DNA from: Amycolatopsis nigrescens CSC17Ta-90
GTDB lineage: Bacteria > Actinomycetota > Actinomycetes > Mycobacteriales > Pseudonocardiaceae
DNA length: 64,000 bases
Direction of reading: 5' to 3'
Assembly: GCF_000384315.1 (NCBI RefSeq)
Contig: NZ_ARVW01000001.1
Coordinates: 7,795,001 to 7,859,000 of the forward strand
The position numbers and the translations under genes are program-made. This document shows positions 9,032 through 17,177 of the stretch, in pieces. Each line of letters starts with the position of its first letter. The stretch's first letter is position 1. The notes below the pieces were generated by a model, which was given only the letters and a program-made list of their open reading frames with translations, was not told where the DNA came from and ran no database searches.

Positions 9032-10092
9032 GGCCCTCGACCACATCGACATCCATCAGTCACGGGATCCGGATCTCCGGCGTCTCCAAGGTGTTCCCCG
9101 GGATGCACCGGCCGGCGGTCGACGACGTCTCGCTGGACATCGCGGCCGGGGAGTTCATGACCTTCCTCGGCCCGTCCGGCTCCGGCAAGACCACCACGCT
9201 GTCCATGATCGCCGGGTTCACCACGCTGTCCGCCGGCTCGATCTGCATCGACGGGACGGACATCAGCCGGCTCAAGCCGCACAAGCGTGACCTCGGCGTG
9301 GTGTTCCAGCAGTACGCGTTGTTCCCGCACCTGACGGTGGCCAGGAACGTGGCCTTCGCGCTGGAGCAGCGCTCGGTGTCCAAACCGGACATCCAGACCA
9401 GGGTGCGCGAGGCGCTGGAGCTGGTCGGGTTGGCCGACTTCGCCGACCGGTTGCCGCGCCAGCTCTCCGGCGGCCAGCAGCAGCGGGTGGCGCTCGCCCG
9501 TGCCGTGGTGTACGAGCCGCGCGCCCTGCTGCTGGACGAGCCGCTGGGGGCGCTGGACAAGAAGTTGCGCGACCAGCTGCGGCGCGAGATCGCCAGGATG
9601 CACCGCGAGCTGGGCATGACCTTCCTGTTCGTCACGCACGACCAGGAGGAGGCGCTGACCCTGTCCGACCGGATCGCGGTGTTCAACAACGGCCACGTGG
9701 AGCAGGTCGGCACCCCGAGCGAGCTGTACGAGCGGCCGAGCACGCTGTTCGTGGCGCAGTTCCTCGGGGAGTCCAATGTGTTCACCGACGAGACCGACAG
9801 CGCCGGTGACGCGGCCGAGCTGATCGTGGTCCGGCCGGAGCGGCTGGACGTGCACGCCGAGCCAGGCTCGGTGCCGGACAACTGCCCGCGCCGCAAGGCC
9901 GTGATCACCGACATCGCCTACGTCGGCAATCACCACCGGATCGGGCTGCGGTTCGCCGACGGCACCGAGGGCTCGGTGATGCGGCTGGCCGGCACCGAGC
10001 TGCCCGCCGCGCCGGGGGAGTCGGTGGTGGCCAGCTGGAGCCCGCGACACCAGGCCGCCGTCCCGCGGCAGGCCGCCACCGGAGGAGTGTGA
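9028..10092 (+). CDS. ABC transporter ATPase, PotA-like
   Basis: This is the energising subunit of the importer, 354 residues. All nucleotide-binding motifs are present: Walker A GPSGSGKT (residues 48-55), Q-loop VVFQQYALFPH, signature LSGGQQQRVALARA, Walker B ALLLDEPLGALD and the switch histidine in FVTHDQEEA. The C-terminal part (from about residue 240) is the TOBE/OB regulatory domain, including LIVVRPERLDV. This is the PotA/CysA/UgpC class. The ATGA overlap with the PotC-like gene and the 3-nt gap to the second binding-protein gene keep it in the same transcript. Confidence 0.92.
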   Translation: MRPSTTSTSISHGIRISGVSKVFPGMHRPAVDDVSLDIAAGEFMTFLGPSGSGKTTTLSMIAGFTTLSAGSICIDGTDISRLKPHKRDLGVVFQQYALFPHLTVARNVAFALEQRSVSKPDIQTRVREALELVGLADFADRLPRQLSGGQQQRVALARAVVYEPRALLLDEPLGALDKKLRDQLRREIARMHRELGMTFLFVTHDQEEALTLSDRIAVFNNGHVEQVGTPSELYERPSTLFVAQFLGESNVFTDETDSAGDAAELIVVRPERLDVHAEPGSVPDNCPRRKAVITDIAYVGNHHRIGLRFADGTEGSVMRLAGTELPAAPGESVVASWSPRHQAAVPRQAATGGV

Positions 10093-10095
10093 GAC

Positions 10096-11127
10096 ATGCG
10101 TCGAACCGGGATCGGGGTGGCGCTCGCCGCCGCCCTGCTGCTGTCCTCGTGCGGCAGCGGCGGGGACAGCGGGTCGCTGACGTTCGTGTCCTACGGCAAG
10201 GGCGCCTACCAGGACGGGCAGCGCAAGGCCTTCCTGGAGCCGTACCAGAAGCAGACCGGGGTCAAGGTCAACCTGGACGGCCCGTCGGACAACGCCAAGC
10301 TGCGCGCGATGGTGGAGGCGGGCCGGGTCACCTGGGACATCATGGACACCGACGCGTTCATGGCGCGCGAGCACTGCGGCACGCTGCTGGAGAAGATCGA
10401 CGTCGGCGAGCTGAAGGACAGCTTCCCGCCGGGCACGCTGTCGGACTGCGGGGTGCCGGCCGCGTTGTTCGGGCTGATGTTCATGTACAACGAGAAGACC
10501 TACGGCGCCAACCCGCCGAAGTCGTTGGCGGACTTCTTCGACTCGGCGAAGTTCCCCGGCAAGCGGGTGATGTACGCCAAGGACCCGGCCATCGGCCAGC
10601 TGGAGGCAGCACTGCTGGCCGACGGTGTGCCGCCGGACAAGCTGTACCCGCTGGACGTCGACCGCGCGCTGAAGGTGCACGACCGGATCCGGCACGACCT
10701 CACCCTGGCGCAGACCTACGGCCAGCAGCAACAGGCCATGGTGGACAACCAGGCCGATATGGCGCTGGTGGTCAGCGCGCGGGCGTACTCGGCGCTGAAG
10801 GCCGGCGGCACCCAGTGGAAGCGGGTGCCCACCAAGGTGCCGGTGACCTGGGACGTGCTGGTGGTGCCCAAGGGGACCAGGAACAAGGACCTGGCCACCG
10901 ACCTGATCCGGTTCATCTCCCAGCCGGAACCGGGTGCGCGGTTCGCCGAGCTGTCCGGTGCCGGCGCGGCCAGCACCAAAGCCAGGCCCGAGCTGAACGA
11001 CGTGCAGCGGCAGATCGACGTGCTCAGCGAGGACCGCGCCGAGGAGAAGGTCTTCATCAACGCGGACTGGTGGACCGCCAACTACAGCAAGGTGGTCCAG
11101 TCCTGGACGGCCTGGCAGACCAGCTGA
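10096..11127 (+). CDS. ABC importer substrate-binding lipoprotein, polyamine/PotD-like (copy 2)
   Basis: Second binding lipoprotein of the operon, 343 residues, with lipobox LLLSSC (Cys19). It aligns end to end with copy 1: shared runs include LTFVS, the DGPxDxAKLRxMVEAG region, LEKxD, YGANPPK against FGANPPT, LADGVP, and YPLDVDRALK against YPLDVDRALR. The two are therefore a tandem-type duplication around one permease/ATPase set. GGAGGAGTG lies just upstream of the ATG. Having two binding proteins suggests the transporter takes two related ligands, or the same ligand at different affinities. Confidence 0.87.
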   Translation: MRRTGIGVALAAALLLSSCGSGGDSGSLTFVSYGKGAYQDGQRKAFLEPYQKQTGVKVNLDGPSDNAKLRAMVEAGRVTWDIMDTDAFMAREHCGTLLEKIDVGELKDSFPPGTLSDCGVPAALFGLMFMYNEKTYGANPPKSLADFFDSAKFPGKRVMYAKDPAIGQLEAALLADGVPPDKLYPLDVDRALKVHDRIRHDLTLAQTYGQQQQAMVDNQADMALVVSARAYSALKAGGTQWKRVPTKVPVTWDVLVVPKGTRNKDLATDLIRFISQPEPGARFAELSGAGAASTKARPELNDVQRQIDVLSEDRAEEKVFINADWWTANYSKVVQSWTAWQTS

Positions 11128-11139
11128 AGGGGACAATTT

Positions 11140-12219
11140 ATGCGTGCCGCGGTGTTGCAGCGCAGCGGGCTGGACGGGATCGCGATCAGGGCCGATGTGT
11201 CCACTGTGGATGTTTCGGACGTGCTGGTCCGGGTCCGGGTGCGGGCCGCCGGGGTGTGCCACTCCGATCTGTCGGCGGCCACCGGCAGGCTCGGCCTGAC
11301 CCCGCCGGTGGTGCTCGGCCACGAGGCGGCCGGCGAGGTGCTGGAGACCGGGCCCGAGGTGCCCGATTTCGCGGTGGGGGACCGGGTGATGGTGTCCTGG
11401 GTGCCGCAGTGCGGGGAGTGCGCGAGCTGCCGGCGCGGGCAGCCGGAACTGTGCGGCTTCAGCGCGGAACCGGGCTACCGGCGGCCGCGGTTCGTGGTGG
11501 ACGGTGCGCCGGTGGCCGCGCAGGCGGGGTGCGGCGCGTTCGCCGAGGAGATCGTGGTGACCCGGCAGAACCTGGTGCCGCTGCCGGACGGGGTGCCGTT
11601 CGAGATCGGCGCGCTGGTGAGCTGCGGGGTGACCACCGGGGTCGGCGCGGTCCGCAACACTGCGGCACTGGCACCGGGCTCCAGCGCGGTGGTGATCGGC
11701 TGCGGTGGCGTCGGGATGGCCATCGTGCAGGCCGCCCGCGCCGCCGGTGCTTCGGCGGTGCTGGCGGTCGATCCGGTCGCGGCCAAGCGGGAGCTGGCCT
11801 CGGAACTCGGCGCCACCGACGTCGCGGAGCCCGCCGGTCTTGCCGCCGCGGTGGCGTCGGTGACCGGCGGGGAAGGCTTCGACGTGGCGTTCGAGGCGGT
11901 GGGCGTGCCGGAGACCATCCGGTCCGCCTACGACGCCACGCGGAGGGGTGGCACCACCGTGGTGGTCGGCGTCGGGGCGGCCGACGCGGTGGTGCCGTTC
12001 ACCGCGCGCGAGCTCTACGCCAGTGGCCGGCGACTGGTCGGCTCGGTGTTCGGCTCCAGCGACGTGCGCCGGGACTATCCACGGGTGATCGGTTCGTGGC
12101 AGGCCGGTGAGCTGCACCTGGAGCGGTTGATCAGCGGCCGGATCGGGCTGGCCGACCTGCCGGAGGCGCTGGCGGCCCTGCGCGACGGCTCCGCACTGCG
12201 TTCGGTGGTGGTGTTCTGA
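11140..12219 (+). CDS. Zinc-dependent alcohol dehydrogenase (MDR superfamily)
   Basis: This enzyme oxidises an alcohol, or reduces an aldehyde, with NAD(P). The 359 residues carry the catalytic zinc ligands (Cys40, and His61-Glu62 in GHEAAGE), the structural zinc lobe with Cys91, Cys94, Cys97 and Cys105, and a Rossmann motif VVIGCGGVGMAIVQAARAAG. The layout matches the class III-like bacterial ADHs that act on short-chain or thiol-conjugated alcohols. It lies 12 nt after the second binding-protein gene and its stop codon overlaps the ATG of the kinase-lyase fusion, so it belongs to the amine catabolic operon. A role in handling the aldehyde or alcohol made by the fusion protein is an inference. 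Confidence 0.87.
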   Translation: MRAAVLQRSGLDGIAIRADVSTVDVSDVLVRVRVRAAGVCHSDLSAATGRLGLTPPVVLGHEAAGEVLETGPEVPDFAVGDRVMVSWVPQCGECASCRRGQPELCGFSAEPGYRRPRFVVDGAPVAAQAGCGAFAEEIVVTRQNLVPLPDGVPFEIGALVSCGVTTGVGAVRNTAALAPGSSAVVIGCGGVGMAIVQAARAAGASAVLAVDPVAAKRELASELGATDVAEPAGLAAAVASVTGGEGFDVAFEAVGVPETIRSAYDATRRGGTTVVVGVGAADAVVPFTARELYASGRRLVGSVFGSSDVRRDYPRVIGSWQAGELHLERLISGRIGLADLPEALAALRDGSALRSVVVF

Positions 12220-15137
12220 TGTCGATGACCGATGAGCGTTACCTGCGGATCACGGCCGGCGTGCCCCGGCTCGGCGACGACCGGCTGCGCGAGATCCTGC
12301 GAGTCCACTTCGGACTGACCGCGGGCGGCCTGCGGCCGCTCGCGGGGGAGACCGACCAGAACGTGCGGGTGACGGACACGTCGGGCGCGGAGTACGTGCT
12401 CAAGGTGTGCCCGGCCGGTGACCTCGGCGCGGTGCGGTTCCAGAACGCGTTGCTGCGGCAGCTGGCTGACCACGCTCCGGAGCTGCCGGTGCCGCGAGTG
12501 GTCGATGCACTGGCGGGGCAGGACGGCGTGGTCGCCGTGCCCGGTGCGCCGGACCTGGTGGCGCGGCTGCTCACCTGGTTGCCGGGCACACCGCTGGCCG
12601 AGGCGGGTGCGCGCTCGGCGGAACTTTTGACCGATATCGGGGAGACCGCCGGAAAGCTGGCCGCCGCCACGGTCTGCTGGCGGCATCCGGAGCCACCCGC
12701 GCCGCACTACTGGGAGTTCCCGCACGCCGCCACCGTGCTCGCCGAAGCGCTGCCCGCCGTCGTCGACCCGGAGCTGCGCGCGGCGATCGCCCTGATCGAG
12801 GCCGAGTTCGTGCCGCTGCTGGTCAGGCTGCCGGAGCTGCCCCGCGGCGTGGTGCACCACGACCTCAACGCGTTCAACCTGCTCGTCGGTGCGGGGCCGC
12901 GGCGGCGAGTGGCCGGGGTGATCGACTTCGGCGACGCCCAGTACACCGCGCGCATCGCCGACCTGGCCATCCTCTGCGCCAGTGTGATGCGCGGCCAGTC
13001 CGCTCCGCTGCGGGTGGCGGCCACCCTCGTCGGCGCCTACCACCGGGTTTGCCCGCTCACCGAGTCCGAAGTGGACCTGCTGTACCCGATGCTGGCGGTA
13101 CGGGCGGCCACGGTCGCGGCCACCGCGGCCCGGCTGGACGCCGCCGGTGAGCACGGCGACCCCCGGCACCGCTCCCCGGCCGCGGCGGAGCTGGTGCGGC
13201 TGCTGGCCACGACCCCGGCCGAGCTCGGTGCCGCGACCCTCCGGCACGCTTGCGGGCTTCCCGTGCAGGCCGTCGACTGGCTCGCCACCCACCAGATCGA
13301 GCCGGTGCTGGACGGGCAGCTGAAGCCGATCGACCTCAGTGCGAGCAGCGCGGTCTTCGACGACGCCGACCCCCGTGACCCGGTCGCGTTGCGGGCCGCC
13401 GCGGCGTCGGCGATCCACGCCACCCGTCCGGCGGTGGCCGTCGGCCGCTACGGCGAGCCGAGGTTCACCGGTGGCGGCACGGTCTCCACCGGAGTCGAAC
13501 TGTTCGCCGATCCGGGAGTGCAGGTCTCGGCGCCGCTGGCGGGCACGGCCGAGCGCTGCCCGCCAGGTGTCGACCTCCTGCTCAGGCACGAGCCAGCCGA
13601 GGGGGTCCGCTTCTGGACTGTCTACACCGGACTGTCCACATCGGTCTCGTTGGGAGACGAGGTGACTGCGGGGCAACGGGTCGGTGCGCTCGGCCAGTAC
13701 TCGCAGCTGCTGGTGCGGCTCGCGACCGTGCCGGTGTCCGGATGGCGCGAAGTCCCCGCCGAGGTACCGCACGCGGACGCGCCGGTGTGGCAGGCTCTGC
13801 TGCCCGACCCCACCCCGCTGCTCGGCGCGCGGCACGCCGTGACCGCGTGGCAGCCGTCCACCGGCCGCACCCTGGAGGGCAGGCGGAAACACCTGCCGCA
13901 CACCCACCCGACCTACTTCAGCGCGCCGATCACCATGGTGCGCGCCAAGGACTGCCGGTTCTACGACGAGAACGGCCGCGGCTACCTGGACGCGCTGAAC
14001 AACGTGACGCTGCTCGGGCACGGCCACCCCAGGCTGGTCGATGCGGCGACCAGGCAGTTGCGGCGGCTCAACACCAACAGCAGGTTCGTCTACGAAGTGC
14101 TCACCGAGTACGCCGAGGCGCTGACCGCGACCCTGCCGGACGGCCTGGACGTGGTGTACTTCCTCAACTCCGGCAGCGAGGCCAACGACCTCGCGCTGCG
14201 GATGGCCCGTTACCTCAGCGGACGCGAAGACGTGGTGATCATCGACGATGCCTACCACGGGTACACCACGACCGTGGCCGACGTGAGCCCGTCTAGGTAC
14301 AAGCACTACGGCAAGCCGGACACCACACATCCGACGCCGGTGCCGGACCGCTACCGCGGCGAGTACGGCTACGACGACCCGGAGGCCGGCGCGAAGTACG
14401 CCCGCCATGTCACCGGCACCTTCGACCGGCTCGTCGGCGAAGGACGTCCACCGGCGGCGTTCCTGTATGAGGGCTTGCTGGCCGGTGGGGGACAGATCGT
14501 GCTGCCGCCCGGCTACCTCGCGCCGATCCACGCCGAAGCACGCCGGCACCGGGCGTTCACCATCGCCGACGAGGTGCAGGTCGGGTTCGGCCGGCTCGGC
14601 GAGGCGTTCTGGGGCTTCCAGACCCAGGGCGTGCTGCCCGACTTCGTGACCATGGGCAAGGCGATGGGCAACGGGTTCCCGGTGGCGGCACTGGTCACCA
14701 CCAGGGAGATCTCCGAGGCGTTCGACCGCACCGGCAGGTTCTTCTCCACCTACGGCGGCAACCCGGTCGCCTGCGCGGTCGGCATGGAACTGCTCCGGGT
14801 GCTGGACGAAGAACGCTTGCAGGACAACGCGTTGACCGTCGGGCAGTACCTGCGTGACCGGCTCGCCGCACTGGCCGGCCGGCACGAGCTGATCGGCGAC
14901 GTGCGCGGCCAGGGCTTCTACAGCGGGGTCGAGTTCGTTCTCGACCGCGCCACCAAGGAGCCCGCCGCGGCCGAGACGCTGATCATCTGTGAACGACTGA
15001 AGGAGGAAGGTGTGCTGGTGTATCCGACCGGGCCGGCTTGGAACATCCTCAAGCTGAAACCCCCGTTGACGTTCACCAGTGCGCACGCGGACGAGCTGGT
15101 TTCGGCGTTGGACCGGGTACTGGAAGCGGGGTGGTGA
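12219..15137 (+). CDS. Three-domain fusion: APH-type kinase, M23-like domain, class III PLP phospho-lyase/aminotransferase
   Basis: A 972-residue protein in three parts. Residues about 20-350 form an aminoglycoside-phosphotransferase-like kinase: the GETDQNVRV nucleotide loop, catalytic Asp215 in VHHDLNAFNLL, and the metal Asp in VIDFGDAQ. Residues about 405-500 resemble an M23/LytM fold (GVELFADPGVQVSAPLAGT, YTGLSTSVSLGDEVTAGQRV), but positions normally held by zinc-binding histidines are Thr/Gly, so it is probably not a peptidase. Residues about 540-965 are a class III PLP enzyme (FLNSGSEANDLALRMAR, DEVQVGFGR, Schiff-base Lys814 in TMGKAMGNGFPVA). In animals the matching separate proteins are hydroxylysine kinase (HYKK/AGPHD1) and the phospho-lyases ETNPPL and PHYKPL. 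The fusion therefore probably phosphorylates an amino alcohol and then eliminates phosphate and ammonia to give an aldehyde. It overlaps the ADH stop by ATGA. Confidence 0.85.
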   Translation: MSMTDERYLRITAGVPRLGDDRLREILRVHFGLTAGGLRPLAGETDQNVRVTDTSGAEYVLKVCPAGDLGAVRFQNALLRQLADHAPELPVPRVVDALAGQDGVVAVPGAPDLVARLLTWLPGTPLAEAGARSAELLTDIGETAGKLAAATVCWRHPEPPAPHYWEFPHAATVLAEALPAVVDPELRAAIALIEAEFVPLLVRLPELPRGVVHHDLNAFNLLVGAGPRRRVAGVIDFGDAQYTARIADLAILCASVMRGQSAPLRVAATLVGAYHRVCPLTESEVDLLYPMLAVRAATVAATAARLDAAGEHGDPRHRSPAAAELVRLLATTPAELGAATLRHACGLPVQAVDWLATHQIEPVLDGQLKPIDLSASSAVFDDADPRDPVALRAAAASAIHATRPAVAVGRYGEPRFTGGGTVSTGVELFADPGVQVSAPLAGTAERCPPGVDLLLRHEPAEGVRFWTVYTGLSTSVSLGDEVTAGQRVGALGQYSQLLVRLATVPVSGWREVPAEVPHADAPVWQALLPDPTPLLGARHAVTAWQPSTGRTLEGRRKHLPHTHPTYFSAPITMVRAKDCRFYDENGRGYLDALNNVTLLGHGHPRLVDAATRQLRRLNTNSRFVYEVLTEYAEALTATLPDGLDVVYFLNSGSEANDLALRMARYLSGREDVVIIDDAYHGYTTTVADVSPSRYKHYGKPDTTHPTPVPDRYRGEYGYDDPEAGAKYARHVTGTFDRLVGEGRPPAAFLYEGLLAGGGQIVLPPGYLAPIHAEARRHRAFTIADEVQVGFGRLGEAFWGFQTQGVLPDFVTMGKAMGNGFPVAALVTTREISEAFDRTGRFFSTYGGNPVACAVGMELLRVLDEERLQDNALTVGQYLRDRLAALAGRHELIGDVRGQGFYSGVEFVLDRATKEPAAAETLIICERLKEEGVLVYPTGPAWNILKLKPPLTFTSAHADELVSALDRVLEAGW

Positions 15138-16783
15138 GCATGACAGCGGACCTGGTGCTGCGCGGCGGCCGGGTGGTGACGGCTGACGAGCAGTTCACGA
15201 TCGCCTCGGCGGTGGCGGTCGCCGGAGACCGGATCATCGCAGTCGGCGAGGACGACGCGGTTTCCGCACTGGCCGGGCCGGAAACCCGGGTGATCGAGCT
15301 GGACGGCCGCGCGGTGCTCCCCGGGGTCAACGACGCGCACTTGCACCTGGCCATGTTCGGGCAGTCCCGGCGCCACGCCGATCTCACCGGAGTCGGCTCG
15401 GTGGCGGAACTGCACGAAGCGCTGCGCGCCGAAGGGCAGCGCCGCCAGGACGGGGACTGGCTGATCGGGGAAGGCTGGCGGGAGGCGAACATCGCCGAGT
15501 TCGGCCCGGACGGCCCCGGCCCGCACCGCGAGGCGCTCGACGCGGTCACCGGCGAGCGCCCGGCCGTGCTGCATCACGCGTCCCGGCACTCGGTGCTGGT
15601 GAACACCGCCGCGTTGCGGGTGGCCGGCATCCACCGGAACACCCCGGACCCGGTCGGCGGCAGCATCGTGCGCGACGCCGACGGCGAACCGACCGGCATG
15701 CTGCTGGAGTCCGCCGGCATCCTGGTCACCCGGTACGCACCGGTGCCGAGCAGGCAGGAGCGGCTGGACGCGATCGTGGACGGCATGCGGGTGCTGAACA
15801 CGATGGGCGTCACCAGCGTGACCGACCCGATCGTGTGGCCGGAACTGCTCCGGGACTACATCGTGCTGCACCAGCAGGGCAGGCTCACGGTGCGGGTCAA
15901 CGCCCTGCTGCACTGGGACTGGCCATCCCCGTCCACCTCGCTGGAGCGGTTGACCACGGTGCTCGACCACGCCGGGGTGGCCACCGGACTCGGCGACGAT
16001 TGGCTGCGGGTCGGCGGGGTGAAGCTGTTCGCCGACGGGGTGCCCAGCCACGGCACGGCCTGGCTGCACCAGCCCTATCCGAACGGCGGCTACGGCCACC
16101 TCGTCACCCCCGGCGCGGACGACGACGAGCGGTACCGCGAACTGCTCGACCTGATCGAGACCGCGCACCGGCACCGGCTCCAGGTGCAGATCCACGTGAC
16201 CGGCGACCGGGCCGCCGACGCGGCCGTGGACGGGATCATCCGCGCCCAGCAACGGGATCCGTGGCCGCAGGCCCGGCACGCCCTGATCCACGGCACGCTG
16301 CTGGACCCGGACACCCCGCGCCGCCTCGCCGAGCACCGCATCGGCGTGATCACCAGTTCGCTGATGAAGTCCTACAGCGGCGCGACGATCACCGCGGCGG
16401 TCGGCGCGGACCGGTGGGCCCGCGCGTTCCCGGCCGGTGCGCTGCTGGCCGCGGGGGTGCCGGTAGCGGACAGCTCGGACGCGCCGGTCTGCTTCCCGGA
16501 CTGGCGGCGCGGCCTTGCCACCTTCGTCGGCGCGGCGCCGAACTCGTTCGCCGAGGTGCCGGCCGAACTGCGGCTCACCCGTGAACAGGCGATCCGGCTG
16601 TGGACCAGCGACCCGGCGTACTTCGAGCACGCCGAGCACCGCAAGGGCGCGCTGACCCCCGGCCGACTGGCGGACCTGCTGGTGCTGGACCGCGACCCCA
16701 CCACCGCGGCGGACCACGAACTGGCCGGGCTCAGCCCGCAGCTGACCATCGTCGGCGGCCGCACCGTGTTCGAAGCGGACTGA
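15134..16783 (+). CDS. YtcJ-like metal-dependent amidohydrolase
   Basis: A 549-residue member of the amidohydrolase-3 (YtcJ) group, which hydrolyses amide, imide or related bonds with a metal in a TIM barrel. The N-terminal composite sandwich domain is followed by the metal motif VNDAHLHL (His69, His71). Later landmarks are VGGVKLFADGVPS, QIHVTGDRAAD and ADSSDAPVC, ending with the usual GALTPGRLADLLVLDRD. GTG 15134 was chosen because it overlaps the fusion-gene stop (GTGA) and has GGAAG at a good distance; ATG 15140 is an alternative. As last gene of the operon it may release the amine substrate from an amide, but this is only an inference. It converges on a small membrane-protein gene 4 nt away with no clear terminator between them. 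Confidence 0.83.
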   Translation: MSMTADLVLRGGRVVTADEQFTIASAVAVAGDRIIAVGEDDAVSALAGPETRVIELDGRAVLPGVNDAHLHLAMFGQSRRHADLTGVGSVAELHEALRAEGQRRQDGDWLIGEGWREANIAEFGPDGPGPHREALDAVTGERPAVLHHASRHSVLVNTAALRVAGIHRNTPDPVGGSIVRDADGEPTGMLLESAGILVTRYAPVPSRQERLDAIVDGMRVLNTMGVTSVTDPIVWPELLRDYIVLHQQGRLTVRVNALLHWDWPSPSTSLERLTTVLDHAGVATGLGDDWLRVGGVKLFADGVPSHGTAWLHQPYPNGGYGHLVTPGADDDERYRELLDLIETAHRHRLQVQIHVTGDRAADAAVDGIIRAQQRDPWPQARHALIHGTLLDPDTPRRLAEHRIGVITSSLMKSYSGATITAAVGADRWARAFPAGALLAAGVPVADSSDAPVCFPDWRRGLATFVGAAPNSFAEVPAELRLTREQAIRLWTSDPAYFEHAEHRKGALTPGRLADLLVLDRDPTTAADHELAGLSPQLTIVGGRTVFEAD

Positions 16784-16787
16784 CGGA

Positions 16788-17102
16788 TCAGGCGTAGGCG
16801 CGCCGGAGTGCTCCCGCGACGGCCAGCAGGATCATGGCCGCTCCCGAGGCGACCAGCGAAACCCGTAGCACGGCGTGGGTGTCCTTCAGCGTGCCGACGT
16901 TCTCGCACTTGCCGGTCTGCTCCAGCACCTGATGCCCGCCGAGGGCCGGCGGGCCGTCCCAGGTGACGCAGGTGTCGCCGGCGCCGACATCCTTGCCGTC
17001 GAAGGTGTAGGTGTTCTCGATGCTGACCAGCGCGACGAAGATCAACAGGGCGCCGCACAGCGCGACCGGGGCTGCCCAACGGTAGGCACGTCGTTGCCGC
17101 AT
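16788..17102 (-). CDS. Small two-helix membrane protein of unknown function
   Basis: A 104-residue protein with a basic start (MRQRRAYR), one membrane helix at about 9-27 (APVALCGALLIFVALVSI), an extracytoplasmic loop of about 50 residues with two cysteines (one in GDTCVTW, one in TGKCENV) that could form a disulfide, and a second helix at about 82-98. I do not recognise the family. It lies downstream of the zinc-ribbon gene of the injection-system cluster on the same strand with a 75-nt gap, so it may be the last gene of that operon or independent. Confidence 0.6.
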   Translation of the reverse strand: MRQRRAYRWAAPVALCGALLIFVALVSIENTYTFDGKDVGAGDTCVTWDGPPALGGHQVLEQTGKCENVGTLKDTHAVLRVSLVASGAAMILLAVAGALRRAYA

Positions 17103-17177
17103 CAGTCGATCAAACCAGGTGCGCCCGGCCAGATCGAGGGCATCGAGGGGACGAAAGCTCCCCGGAGCGATCCGGTT

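Noticed and set aside
8713..12117. A 1134-codon reverse-strand open frame opposite the ABC transporter and ADH genes
   Set aside because: It is antisense to five well-supported genes, is rich in His/Arg/Gly with no domain, and results from the codon bias of the forward genes.
12219..13300. Aminoglycoside resistance kinase
   Set aside because: The APH fold is fused to a phospho-lyase and sits in a catabolic operon, so amino-alcohol kinase is the better reading.
12075..15086. A 1003-codon reverse-strand frame opposite the kinase-lyase fusion
   Set aside because: Mirror frame of a clearly recognised enzyme; no domain and very skewed composition.
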